64,000 nucleotides of DNA from Watersipora subatra (taxonomy: Eukaryota; Bryozoa; Gymnolaemata; Cheilostomatida; Watersiporidae), in contig NC_088711.1 of NCBI RefSeq assembly GCF_963576615.1, forward strand, positions 25,762,182 to 25,826,181, in the 5' to 3' direction. Positions 24,315 to 38,000 of this stretch are shown here, one piece after another. The stretch's first letter is position 1. The number at the start of each line of letters is the position of its first letter. The position numbers and the translations under genes are program-made. The notes beneath the pieces were generated by a model. That model made no database searches. It worked only from the letters and a program-made list of their open reading frames with translations, and had not been told where the DNA came from.

Positions 24315-27300
24315 ACTTGTATCTATCCTATCAAAAAGTGCTACTCATCTGTCTCCATTTCAACACTGCAACGATAGTAGCCTAGCATGAATATACCTAA
24401 TAACCTGTGAAGTAGTGATTATTCTTTCATTATTTGGTACTGTACATTATCTAAGGAAAATTCACTAGCAATTTGGTGAGCATCTTCGTGTTCAACTTAA
24501 AAAAAGCTGTTTGGGCTAAATAGATGTATAAGCAGAATTGAAGATAACAAGATGTGATTTCAATACCTTTACTTTTGGTGATTCACAAAATCTAAATGAC
24601 TAATTTTAGCAACCACTAATGAGTCATAACAATAACATTTGAATAACATTTCGTTATCTCTGCTTCAAAACAGTTAATAAAATCTTTTTTATAACAATTG
24701 TGATTTCTACCGACATAAACTCAGCTCAACTGGAAATCTCTAGTTTCATTGATTTGAGAAGTTGAATTGACTTGTCTAAACAACTTAACATGGCAAAGAT
24801 CTTGTTAACAAAGACGTTTTTGAAGGCTAAACTCTCGCTGGATACCTGTCAAGTAACCTCACTTGCTCATTTCATTCCCTAAGTAATGGGCTCATTCCCT
24901 CAGTTTCGAATAACAAAATAACATTTACTATAATATCAGTTTCATTATTTGATTCATTATATTTATCACTCATTTTACAGAAAATCTAAGCGTCATACGT
25001 AAGCAACAATTAATCATATTTGATATATCATCTAAAATTTAGTTTCTGAAATACTCCCATCCTAAGTATCGAAATACAATAAACATTTAGCATAAATGCG
25101 GACACATTTATAACAATGAATAGCAGAATTAAAATACTACGTACTAAAATTTAAAAGAGACTTAATTAACAATACCAAATAATTCTAATCCAAGTTTATA
25201 GCTATTGAAAGTAGCTTGACAACATAGAAAAAGTTACATGCTGAAAGGCTATGAAACCTCACGAGTTCATTTAGATTTGAGTCACTCAGTAAGAGTGTCG
25301 TTAAGTTTTTCGGCTTAAAACTTTAAAGACTCATGCGATTAACTAGGAAGTGAACAGAAATTTAATGACTCTGTAAGTTGTATTATTACGAAAGTTGTAT
25401 TAGGATACAACAAGAAGTAAATCTCATTAACAGATGCAAGCATATAAATGTTGATGTTTGCAAACACCTTTTGATGGGTTCTAGACAAATTGCATAAAAA
25501 TTGGGTTGATAACCTGCTATCTAAAATCAAAATGTAAAAGTGTGTGCTGCAATAAATCTCAAACCAGAAAAAAACAAACAAAAAAGTTTATACACACCAA
25601 CGATGTAAGTCAGAGCCAGCTGAAGCACATTTTATAATGGAATAAAAAATCCAAATGCTTAATTAGTCTAGGAACTGAAAACAATAATACTAACTACTGA
25701 TATTATTAGGAATAACAAAAAGATTAAAAGGAAAGACAAAATGAGCATTGTAAAAAGCAGTCGTAAGGCTGAATTTCAGTAGTATGCTTCGCATATATTG
25801 CATAATTTCTTGAACGTGTATCCAACTATAACCGGCCGAGAATGCCACAAACCAGCCAGCTCTTATTCTAACTACTACAGAAAAAGCTTATTCTACACAC
25901 TATATTCTATTGATGTAACTATAACCAGTACTGTTGGAGAGAATTGCAAAAAATACACAACAGCAGATGTCAAAGAAAACCGGAAAACTTGCTGTATACA
26001 GAACCCAGATACATGTGATCAACTTGAGAGCAACGAAAGAAAAACCTCAAAGCATATAATGATAACATTGTTAAGTCGGTGTGAACTGCATTAATCAACC
26101 TTCTGAGCATAAAGTTCGACGCCCTTTGCCACATTCTATACAGACAAACGTATATGATATTTTGGAAAAATGCACTAACCAATTTTCTTAATTAAAAAGC
26201 TAACAAAACCGATTTTCAACCTGCTTAACAACACCAATTTAATCTTATATTTAAAAGTATGTGTTCATGAATGCTCTTCCATCGAAATAAGGCTTGGTAA
26301 ACTAACTATTCACAAGCAACATTAAAGTAGCAGAAAAGATATATGGGCGGGAAAAAGAAAATGATTGATAAAAGACAATATTATAATGCTAAAACTAAAA
26401 AATACTTTCAATAAACTTTATACGTATTTACACGCAGCTTGTACACCTACATGAAACTAAAACCTCCAGCAATATTGTCTATCGCTACTCCGTTACCTAT
26501 ACGCTTAGCTCTATGAAGCGAATACAAGTTCTTTGATTCAAGAAGTTAGGCTTTATTTCGTAGTCCCTTTTCTGCGACCGAACAACTCATCTGACAGTCG
26601 ACACTTACTACGAAGCTAAGCCTACATAAGACTAGTGTGTAAACATGGGCCGAAATCTATGGCATTTTTTGTGCATTCATAAAGCTATTTGAGACGAATA
26701 GAATAGAACGTGATAGAATAGTCGTGACTGTATAGTAGATGAATCACGGCTAGGATTAGTTTTGTGGTCATGCTATGCATGACTAGAAACTAAATGGACT
26801 CAATACATGTAAATTACAACAGATAATAATTACCTAATAACTTGAGGTGATGTATTCGATATGAAAGGACAACTTCCACTATTGAACTGTTGCCAAAACG
26901 TTTTAGCACAATGACCAAAAACAAGCGCTGCGAGCCAGGCGTTTACTTATTCTTCGAATAATGTTCAATCAAATAGTCCACTGTGTGCTGCTAATAAACT
27001 ATACAAAATAAGGGAAGCATCAGCCATCCTCAAAATCTCAGCAAGGCCATATTTGGAACCACTTACACTCATAACTGACCCAAGTCTTCATCTTTATTGC
27101 ATAAAAGGTTTTGCAAATATTGATAGGCATTAAAAAAAAATTATTTCAGCAGAACGAATTTATTAGACATGACTAGCGCTATTAAGTAGTATAATATATT
27201 ATGCATCACAAACTTATATATAGTTCCTATTAACATTATCGCCTTCACAAGTTTTAGGATATGTGAAAAGCAACCCATATCACAGTAAGGTTCACATTGC

Positions 27301-27711
27301 TACGATGACTCGTTAAAACAATAAATTTACATGACGACACAAATATATTCATAGTAACAGTTACACTGATAAATGTGATGTGCTCTACCTATGTTATTCA
27401 CTGCATGTACATAAATCTACAATGCAATAAATGTTCCATATTGCATCTTGTCTTATTGTTAATAATAACACACTATATTTGAGCACTAAATTTGTAATAG
27501 TAATCATTCTGCGAGTCAATAAATAAAATACAATAAATGAATACATATACCACAAGAATATGTAGACTACTACTAAACTCAGATAATTTTGAAGACTTCA
27601 TTAAAAGTATGTAAAATGCTCATACAAACTGGTTGTCAATTAGACAGCAGATTCTATCATGGGCGGGCGTCAAATGAGATTTCATTACTGTCAGTCCAGC
27701 CATTGAAAATG
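24315..27711. other. Intergenic DNA between NKAIN and CTTNBP2-like genes
   Basis: AT-rich DNA should contain the NKAIN promoter or 5' UTR and the CTTNBP2-like 3' UTR. A 98-codon plus-strand frame at 25798-26094 has no recognisable domain or supporting signals. I see no transposon ends here. Confidence 0.4.
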
Positions 27712-29028
27712 TTATGAAGTATTTTCAATAGGATGAAATTTTTTTGCAGAAGGCAGTGACACATTCCTTACTGGTGGAGGCGGTTTGGGCTTGGAGCCAG
27801 TTCCACCCGACATTGCTGATTTATCTATTGGAGAAATGAGACTAACAGTTGTTGGTGCAATATGTCCAGCGCTTGAGTTGCTGGATGATAGTGAAACACT
27901 ATTCCTCCAGTTTGCTACACTTACAGAAGACGTACCGACTAGCCTCGGATCAATGATAGTCAATGGAGTGCCAAGATGTGGAGGCACTGATGCTGATCGC
28001 GGAGACAGGACCGCTGCCCTAGAGTTTATATTGGTAACGGCAGTGGTTGAAACTTGAATCGCTGAGTTAGCCGGTTTATTGGCCAATATAGTAAGAGATT
28101 GTTTATTATTGTAAGAAGAAAGATGAGAGGCAGCAGGAGCACTGCTGACCCTATTGGGTATTCGATTTGGAATGGTTGTACCAAGGGTTGCGCCTGACAC
28201 ATAAGATCCTTGCTCTCCAGTGACTGGCTTGCCACTCAGGCTAGTTTGTTTTGCATTGCTACCTTGACCTTGCATTCCTTGACCGGCTGCCCGTAATGCT
28301 GGTGAACTAGCTATTCCAGTTGGGCGGTTGGCTGAAAGTTCTGGCCGATAATGTAAAGGACGGTTTGCGGGACTTCCATGAATGTCCCCCTGTGGTCTAA
28401 GTATAACGTTTGGTTTCGGGCTAGTAGGTGGTAGCGCAGCCCTTTGCCTTGGCTCCGAGGTTGGTGCAAGTCTTGGCTGACCAGCAGTTATATCGCTAGC
28501 CGGCCTTGACTGCTGAGGTCTAGCCGGGGTGCGAATCTTAACAGGTGAAGCATCTACCTTGACCTCTGTAGTCGACAATGGTGTGGAGATAGCCTTACTG
28601 ACAGTCACAGTCTGTGATATAGATTTGATAAGCGAAACGGGAGTCACAATGCTAGATGAGGTGAGAGCTGGGGATGTAGCTGGCTGCAGTCCAGTTGTAC
28701 CAGTAACACTACCGATATCAAACACTGCCTCACTTGACTCCTGCTGCAAACTTAGCACAGTCTCTTTAATATCGGTCAGTTGATGAAGTAGATCCTTCAC
28801 CTTATTCTCTTCCTTGCGCAGTTTCGTTTTGTACTGCTCTCGTTCTATGTCAAAATCCATCAGTTGCTTCTCCATACGAGCTTCGAGTTGCAGAAGCTTG
28901 CTATTCTCACATTTCTTGTTGTCAGCTTGTTCCTTCTGCAGCAACTGCGCGATGGCTTGATTTTTCTTCTCCGATTCGGCTACCATAGACACCATCCTAC
29001 GACGCTCCTTGATTAAATCCAGTGCAAC
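27712..29028 (-). CDS. CTTNBP2NL: CTTNBP2-like last exon (coiled coil end, Pro/Ser tail, stop)
   Basis: It encodes 438 residues. VALDLIKERRRMVSMV and EKQLMDFDIEREQYKTKLRK complete the coiled coil. The remaining roughly 330 residues are low-complexity Ser/Thr/Pro/Ala/Asn with a proline-rich KPKPPPPVRN motif near the C-terminus, comparable to the PPPIPPKKP patch of vertebrate proteins. The GGCAG acceptor at 29029 is in phase with the preceding exon. Confidence 0.9.
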   Translation of the reverse strand, partial: VALDLIKERRRMVSMVAESEKKNQAIAQLLQKEQADNKKCENSKLLQLEARMEKQLMDFDIEREQYKTKLRKEENKVKDLLHQLTDIKETVLSLQQESSEAVFDIGSVTGTTGLQPATSPALTSSSIVTPVSLIKSISQTVTVSKAISTPLSTTEVKVDASPVKIRTPARPQQSRPASDITAGQPRLAPTSEPRQRAALPPTSPKPNVILRPQGDIHGSPANRPLHYRPELSANRPTGIASSPALRAAGQGMQGQGSNAKQTSLSGKPVTGEQGSYVSGATLGTTIPNRIPNRVSSAPAASHLSSYNNKQSLTILANKPANSAIQVSTTAVTNINSRAAVLSPRSASVPPHLGTPLTIIDPRLVGTSSVSVANWRNSVSLSSSNSSAGHIAPTTVSLISPIDKSAMSGGTGSKPKPPPPVRNVSLPSAKKFHPIENTS

Positions 29029-32000
29029 CTGCCAACATACCTTTTTTTGCAACAACATGTGAACACAAGTACTCTTAGCTTCACAAACGGTATGGATCCA
29101 ATGTAAACTAATTTTTAATAGTAACTACTTTCCTTACAGCACTAGAACTGTTCATGAAAATATTATTTGAGCAAAGTGAACATGATAATTAACAACAATC
29201 ACATACCGTATTTGTTTGATAATGATGTCAGATGCAATAAGACAATTGATTGCCATCTCCAACTTTAAAATAACTTTTTTATGTTTTTGTATGTCCGCAT
29301 GAATTTCATTTGCATCTTACAAACATTCTTGTCAAAACGTGGTGAAACTCAAATCATCATATTGTTTTTCCAATTTAAAAAATTATCTATTTTTAAATCT
29401 ATATAAATTTTAAACTCAATAAAAACCAATCTTATTGCAACCCTGGAGTAAAAAACCCATTAAAGATCTCAAGGGGTTTTAGTGAGTACACACAGCCAAT
29501 GAAGCAACATCAACAACTGAGTCGCTTAGACGTCGTAAAGGGTCCGTGCAGGATCATACTAGTCGATCATAAAGGCCGACTATCACAGGATCATACTAGT
29601 CGATCATATAGGCCGACTATGACAGGATCATACTAGTCGATCATATAGGCCTACTATCACAGGATCATACTAGTCGATCATATAGGCCTACTATCACAGG
29701 ATCATACTAGTCGATCATATAGGCCTACTATCACAGGATCATACTAGTCGATCATATAGGCCTACTATCACAGGATCATACTAGTCGATCATATAGGCCT
29801 ACTATTATTATACGCAACCCTCAACTGAAAAGTAGACATATGCAGACAACTCCCTGTTCTAATGTAACAATGTCTGATAACTAAACCAACAAGCTAATTC
29901 TGTTTTTGATGAAAGTAAAACTGCGCAAAAGATAAGTAAAGATAATGGATTCAGCACCCGGAACTGACCCTGTAAAAGTGCCTGTTATCTTATAAACAAG
30001 ATAGCAGGCACTCAAGCTTCTACAGAAACTAGATATGAGCATCTTCAGATATGAAGGTCAGTGTATAGGGGAGCTGAGAGATTCTATACCTGTTTGTGTT
30101 TAACCGCAGTCATAGATTCCTGCTCTAACTGTGACTTGGTCCGCCGCAGCTCCTTCTCACACTTCTTCAGTTGGTTCTTTGTATACGCAAGCTAGAAACA
30201 ATATTGGATATAATGAAAGAATCCTAACACTCCGCAAGTTGATTCTTTGTATACGCAAGCTAGAAACAATATTTGATATAATGAAAGCATCCTAACACTA
30301 CGCAAGTTTCCGGGAGGTGATGATAATCAAAGATTTGGTTCGGCGACGTGTGGCAATAGGTCAGTGTACATGCATTAATTCATCAATGTACCATACATTT
30401 TTAAATGAAATGCTTTGAATAACAATGTTGATGAAGGTTATACCGCGCAACATTGTTTATGGACCCTTTTCCTGTCCAGCAGAAAAACAAAAGTGGCATC
30501 ACATGGGAAATACTAAAATCATCAATACCTTTGCTTTTGGTTTTCTCACAAAAAATGCTGAGCTTCGCAATACGGCCTTGATATAAGGTTGTTATACCAC
30601 TTAGTAATTGGCCACTGGTTACGCTTCAACTATGCCACGCGCAAAATGCGCATAGAAACTCGTTCTGTTGGTACACACAATTGCATGAGCAATCTTCAAC
30701 ATGCCATCATCTAATAAACACTTACAGATAGACGGTGGCAATTGATATTTGCATAAAATACAGGGACATACAAAAGCAAGTTCAAAACAAGGAGGCGATA
30801 TGTAGCAAGTAGTTCAACCTGGTGAGTTTTGCACATGAAAAAAACTAGAAATATCGTAATATTTTAATTTATCTAAATTGAGCTGCACCAAGAATAATTG
30901 TATTTAACAAACTCACATCCTGCTGAAGTTTTTCTCGTTCTTTTTCTAGAGCTACTGTGACGTCATCACCTTGGGCTGTGTCTCGTGCATGCTTTTTCCT
31001 TGCCTCCTCCAACTCATGGCAAACCTATCATAAGCAAATGATAAAAAAAATTACAGTTAAGTAATTGGTTTGAAATATAATCGCCTTAAACGGTCTACAA
31101 CTCAAATATACAAACAAATCTTTTGGCAAAATACATATATATTATTGCCAGAAGTACAAAAACAATAATAATAAAGAGATGTCAAAATAAATGAGCATAA
31201 AGTGAATAAAACAATCACAAGAGAGTATCTATAGAGCTATCCAATCCAGTAAAATGTAAATACAAATGAGAGCCCATCAGTGTTCGATTTAGTGCTAGGT
31301 GTAAACAACTGAATAGGAGTTACCTTCTTATATCTTTCGTCAGCAGACAACTTCTGCTCTCTCATGGTTGACTGGGCTCGCCTCTGTGTTTCTATCAGAT
31401 TTTCTAGTTGTTGGAGTTGGTTATCGAAGAGAGATTTCACCTGAGGAAGGCGATAATGTTTGGTTATTAAAGAAAAATTTTAACTACAATTATCTTGTTT
31501 TCCAAAAAACAACCAAAGGTGGTGATCTTTAAAAATATTTATTGCAAAATTACAAATCACAGTGTGCTAGCCCAACCCTATTCAAGGAGACCTACACCGT
31601 ATCTGACATGCAAGCAGACCCTGATAGAACATGAAAAACACTGACTTATAACATGCTTAGGTAGTACTTTATAACCATGAGCGACCTTGTTAACCAGTCT
31701 AGCAGAAATGAGTAATATTTCTATGGCAATGCAATTTTACACCCATCACAGCAAATACTTGCGACAATTGAAAGATCAGTTGTCTTACATTCCACTTCAG
31801 TTACTCATCTATTTCAGTGCAACAACTGTCTTTTTTGAAATATCACATTCCTCGGAGATGACAAATGATGGTCTTAATGTCTGGCTACAGGAAATCATAC
31901 CAGTGTAATGATGTCATTGCCATATTTCCTACCAGACAAGATATATTTGACATGACAGCATCGCCTACCATATGTGATGCGGGCCACTGTGATCTTATTT

Positions 32001-35000
32001 ATATCCTATATATAGGATATAAATAGATATGACAGTGTCTCTTCCCTACACTACCTGAATACATTAACTGAATGTCCAACGTTGAACAATAAAAAATTTG
32101 GGCACAAAAAATCACCATTTATTTACCATCCAACTTTTAAATGAAGATGTTTGTTTATTTCTGCGTGTGCAATAAGTTTAGTTAAGTTTACGCTATACAT
32201 GTATATACATATATTTATAGCATTTTGAGGAAGTGTAGCCACCCATCTTTCTCCTAGTAAAATTCTTCTTCTAGTAAATTAGTTCAAGCGTGAAGCGTAG
32301 GTATTTAAACCAATTTTGCCATTAAAGATTGGCAGATGTAATAACTATGCGCACTGTTATTCTATTGTATTGCAAGTAAGCTGTGTGGCTTAGTAGATAA
32401 AATGTCTGCCTGCTGATTTGGAGGTTTTGAGTTGAAATCCACTACGAAGCAGATTTTTTGTTCCTAAAACTTTATCGCTATAACGGGAAACACAAATGAC
32501 AGACAAACAAACACTAAGATATATATATATAGGAAGGATATATATATATACTATATAGATACTGCATTGTCATCTATCGCAAAGTCTATAGATTTGGCAT
32601 TGCCTCTTACCACATGTAATCTATAGATATGACTGTCCGTCTCTTATTAAATGGAGTCTATAGATAGATATCACATTGCTTCCAACCATATGCAGTTTAT
32701 AGATGCATATAGCATTTGTGCCCGACCAGACGCAGTCTATAGATATATATATAATATATATGGCATTGTCCCCTATCACACGTAATCTATAGATATGGCA
32801 TTGTCTCCTACCATACGTTCAAGTAAAAGCTCACAAACCTGATTGTGATCAAAGTTATCATTCGTAACCTGATCAGAGTCTCTTTGCAAAGCCGTAAAGG
32901 GGTCAGAAACACCAAATCGACCATACTTGGACTGATAAAGTACCTCCCGAGTCTGCTGATGCTGAAACAGAAATTTAAAAAAACACCTAGACTCAAACAT
33001 CCGTATTAACTTCCTGGGAGTGCAGTATGTCATTATAGTCAAACTCGGCCATAATATTAGCACGAGTACTAACAACAATTTCAATTGATGATCATTGAAT
33101 GGCGATAGCTGATAAATCATTAACTTTCTAAAATAGATCTGCTCATCTGCATGCAAGAGCAAAACATTTTGTTCATCAGCATTGCAAGCATTTAGAATGC
33201 TACTATGTTACCACAACTGCTCAAAAGAAGCATGAACGACACAAAACATATTACAATACACCAATGAGGTTCCAAACACAGTGCACCCCAAGTTACGATT
33301 ACTCTGTTATACGATTTTTTTCACCATATGAGTGGAATACGATGTTTTTTCGCCATTCGACATTTTTTTCGACATACGAAATCAACAAAAGTTTCTCTCC
33401 AAATTCAAATTTGGCAGTCGGGGTGCTGAATATGTCGGAGAAACGAAGATACTGATATGCTATTTGCCGAAATCCCTCCCACAACACTTGAAAGAGATAT
33501 GATGCACACTCTCTCATTTCAACATTATTCATTTTAAGTTATAGTAAAAAACTGAAAACAGATAGGTGATATGAATTTACACGATGAAAAGATTACAGTT
33601 TAGTTTAGCTAAAAACCATCCTAGAACTTAGCTTCAAGTGTGTTTAGTCTAAATTCATAAGTTAAATTCAAAGTTTATGTTATACGTCTGTCTGGAAGGT
33701 AAGTACTCCCCATGGTACATAGTCTGGAAGGTAAGTACTCCCCATGGTACATAGTCTGGAAGGTAAGTACTCCCCATGGTACATAGTCTGGAAGGTAAGT
33801 ACTCCCCATGGTACATAGTCTGGAAGGTAAGTACTCCCCATGGTACATAGTCTGGAAGGTAAGAACTCCCCATGGTACGTACTGCGCATAGTACATGTTG
33901 ATGTTAACTTTTATTGCAGATCATAACCACTAAATAAATACGCGGAAGTTACTGGGGGTAATTATCGTTATTAAGGTAAACATACTATTTTGTAACTAAT
34001 TTTAATATGTACAGGACGTATATAAAATTTTGATGTTTTCTACCAGGAAGTGTTTGCGTTAGATAATTGCTATGGGTTCATATACTCCTCTATACAATAT
34101 TTACGTCTTATGATGTCAACACTGGAATGAATTATTTCGTATGGCGGGTCCACTGTATCTCAAAATAATTAGTCCTCAAATAATGGTTAACTTGAAAAGG
34201 CTAAGAACTGTGTGTAAGAACTAGGTGTCTACAATGTAATATAAAAATGCATTAAAACTAGAATTTAAGTTGTTTTGTAAGCTATGACAATAATCGATCA
34301 AGTTAAGCACTGCTAATTTGTTAACCATTATAGTCACAAGTCATGCAGCTGAGTGGAGCAGATGAGCAGTAGTTTGACAATGATTTTATATCATGTAACT
34401 CAATATTGTTAGAGTTGTATCATGTGCACCAGCACCTTCCAATTCTACAATATGGTTGCTTCAAGCCATATCTTATGGATATGGAAAGTTAGTTTTTTTC
34501 TACATTACTACTCTACTATATGCACTCCATTAAAATATGAATATATTGACGTTTGGTGATGAGATACAGTTAAGCTAAAAACTTTTATAATCAAAACCTT
34601 TAATAAAAGTATGCAAAAAGCTTACATGTAATCCACCCAATTACGATGGCATTATGTAAGATGAGAGTTGTTCACTCTTGGTGTTAGCCAATAAAGTTGG
34701 ATGCAGAAAATGGTAAAAAAAAGATATCGATGAATGCTGAAAGCCTGAAATGTGAGGCATTGCACAACACTAGAACTAGCGCCAACCTTGCAACTTTAGA
34801 AACATACTGGAGGTGTAATCTTTTGTTCTTGCCGACATACTTTTTACAATATATTTTTTAATTTTGTATGGCGTAATACTATTTTTCAATGACTAGATTT
34901 CATCATAAATCCACCTAAAATTCTTTCAATACGTTTCGGGTTCATTTTAATTTTTAACCATCAACCAGCCAATCATGAAAATGCAGGAGACATAAATATC

Positions 35001-38000
35001 ATGCACTCACTATAGACACATACACTCTCTATAGACGCATACACTCTCTATACACACATACACTCTCTATAGACACATGCCATGCACTCTCTATAGACAC
35101 ATGCCATGCACTCTCTATAGACACATGCCATGCACCCTCTATAGACACATGCCATGCACCCTCTATAGACACATGCCATGCACCCTCTATAGACGCATGC
35201 ACTGTCTATAATAGACGCATGCACTCTCTATAGACGCATGCACTCTCTATAGACGCATGCACTCTCTATAGACGCATGCACTCTCTATAGACACATGCAC
35301 TCTCTATAGACACATACACTCTCTATAGACACATACACTCTCTATAGACACATGCACTCTCTATAGACACATGCACTCACTATAGACACATGCACTCACT
35401 ATAGACCCATGCACTCTCTATAGACACATGAACTCTCTATAGACACATGAACTCTCTATAGACACATGAACTCATTATAGACAGATGAACTCTTTATAGA
35501 CACATGAACTCTCTATAGACACATGAACTCTCTATAGACACATGAACTCTCTATAGACACATGCACTCTCCATAGACACATGCATTCTCCATAGACACAT
35601 ACACTCTCCATAGACACATACACCCTCTATAGACACATGCACCCTCTATAGACACATGCACCCTCTATAGACACATGCACCCTCTATAGACACATGCACC
35701 CTCTATAGACACATGCACTCTTTATAGACACATGAACTCTCTATAGACACATGCACTCTCTATAGACACACGCACTCTCTATAGACACATGCACTCTCTA
35801 TAGACACATGCACTCTCTATTATAATAGACACATGCACTCTCTATAGACACATACACTCGCTATAGACACATACGCTCGCTATAGACACACGCACACTAG
35901 TGTTCAATGCTAGTGTCAGCCATAATGACCATGTATTTTCATATTTATAGAAATTTGGTTCACCCTTATAGCTTCCCATCTTACAAGTAATCCACAAATA
36001 TGAACCACCTCGGGAGAAAAAGTGTTAAATTATGTACAAAATAACTCTTTTCATTAAAAACGAACGAAATTGTTTGCATGCATAGTGAAAGCATAAGTGA
36101 AATATTACGGTTCTTCTGCGCAGTGAAAGATCCCAAGCATCTACATACACGTATATGATGTCAGAATTCTACCGATACTGAGAATTGAAAAAAAAACATG
36201 CTTTAAAATATGCCTAGTCTTTAGTATGACAAAACCAGCGGTTTTAACAAGTAAGGATCGGTATGATTGATAATTAAAGCATAACTGTCACAAACAGCTT
36301 TTATTGTGATTCCATAGGTAAATCAGACATGCTGATTCCGATTTTGTACTCAAAATAAAGAATGGTCCACTAACTTTCGAAGTCATTTTTGTTTGTGAAG
36401 GCTTTCTACAGCAATTCAATATTGGTGTTGCAAACGACACAACAGGCCCCGCCCATAAATTTGTGAACAGCCTAGCTTTTTAGAGACAGAAGTTGGAGAT
36501 GTTTAGTCCGATCTAGAATTATAGAGATGGGTGTCTTAAAACCCATTATTATCTAAATTCAGCCTTCAAAGTAATCTCAGTCTTTTCTGAAAGGTAGATA
36601 AGCTATTTAACATTGCTTGTATCTCGTTGCAGGATGTTCAATGGGCTGAGCGCCGAGGAAAATGAGCTCAAAAAAGCTCGATTTTATTACAAGCTAGCGC
36701 CGCTATTGCGCTTTTTTGAGCTCATTTTTCTCAGCGTTCAGCCTAGTAAACATCTTGCAACAAACTACGAGCAATATTAAATAGCTTATTTACCTTTCAG
36801 ACAAAACTGAGATTACTTTGAAGGCTGAATTTAGATAAAATGGGTTTTAAGACACCCATTTATATAATTCTAGATCAGACTAAACATCCCAAGCTTCCAT
36901 CCCTAAAAAGCTAGGCTACATCACATAGTTATGGGGGGGGGGGGGGGGTGTTTGTTGTGTCGATTGCGACACCGATAGTGAAACACTGCAAAAAGCCTTC
37001 AAAAACAAAAATTATTTTGAAAGTCGGTGGACAAATCTTTATTTTGAATACAAAATCGGAATCAGCGTGTCTGATTTACCTATGGAACAACAATGAAAGC
37101 TGTTCATGGCAGTTATGCTTTAAATATTTTCTTTATTTGTGTTTATTATGCAACAAAAATGGACAATGTACAGCCAAACTTGTGTCAATTAATTGTTTGA
37201 AGAACTTAAAACGTATTTGACCTGCAGAATCCCAAACTGCGCTATTTTTATTTTTACATTCTATGACACACCTAAAAATGGTTGGTTGACAAACGTAAAA
37301 ACATTTATAATCATAAAAACGAAGAACTCTTATAAACTCATTGTGAACTGTGAAAGAATTTATTACGAATGAAATTGCCTAACTCAAGATATACACCCAA
37401 ATAGCTTTCACCACAAATCTGATTTGACCCAATAACAAAGAGTGAAGGTCAGTACATGCTGCAAACAACATTCTACATCAAAAACGATCGCTTTAGATTA
37501 ACAGCTATGATTTTGGTCATTTGGGATGACAATAGCGATGGAGCTAAAATCATTCAGCCATAATAACTTATAGAGAGTAATACAATACCTATATATTACC
37601 ATAACCTATATTACGGTTCTTCTGCCGTAATAACCTATAGGGCCAATAAATTCTATTGGTCAACAGCAAAAGTGAACAACTCTCATCTTTCATAATGCTC
37701 TCGTAAATTGATGGATTACAGGCCAGCTTTTGGCACAATTTTATTTAAGGTTTTGATTGCAAAAGTTTTCAGTTTTACAGCATCTTGCTTCAAAATATCA
37801 ATTTATATTTTAATGGAGTGCATATAGTAGAGTAGTAATGTGGAAAAAACTAACTTTCCATTTCCAGAAAATATGGCTTGGAGCACCCATATTGTAGAAT
37901 TGGAAGGTGCTGTCGAACATGATACAACTCTATTAATATTGAGTTACATGATATAAAATCATTATCAAACTATCACTCATCTGCTCCACTCAGCTGCTGC

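Noticed and set aside
25798-26094. Plus-strand 98-codon frame as a small gene
   Set aside because: No domain, no signal peptide, no convincing start or splice context in AT-rich DNA.
29551-29806. CRISPR-like array of regular repeats
   Set aside because: Units are contiguous with no unique spacers, in an intron of an animal gene; it is a simple tandem repeat.
32380-32452. Intact tRNA gene
   Set aside because: A and B boxes are recognisable but the acceptor arm does not pair and the B box is mutated; a SINE-like tail follows.
33655-33896. Three overlapping minus-strand frames of about 70 codons
   Set aside because: All three phases are open across the same 32-bp array, which is a property of the repeat, not of a gene.
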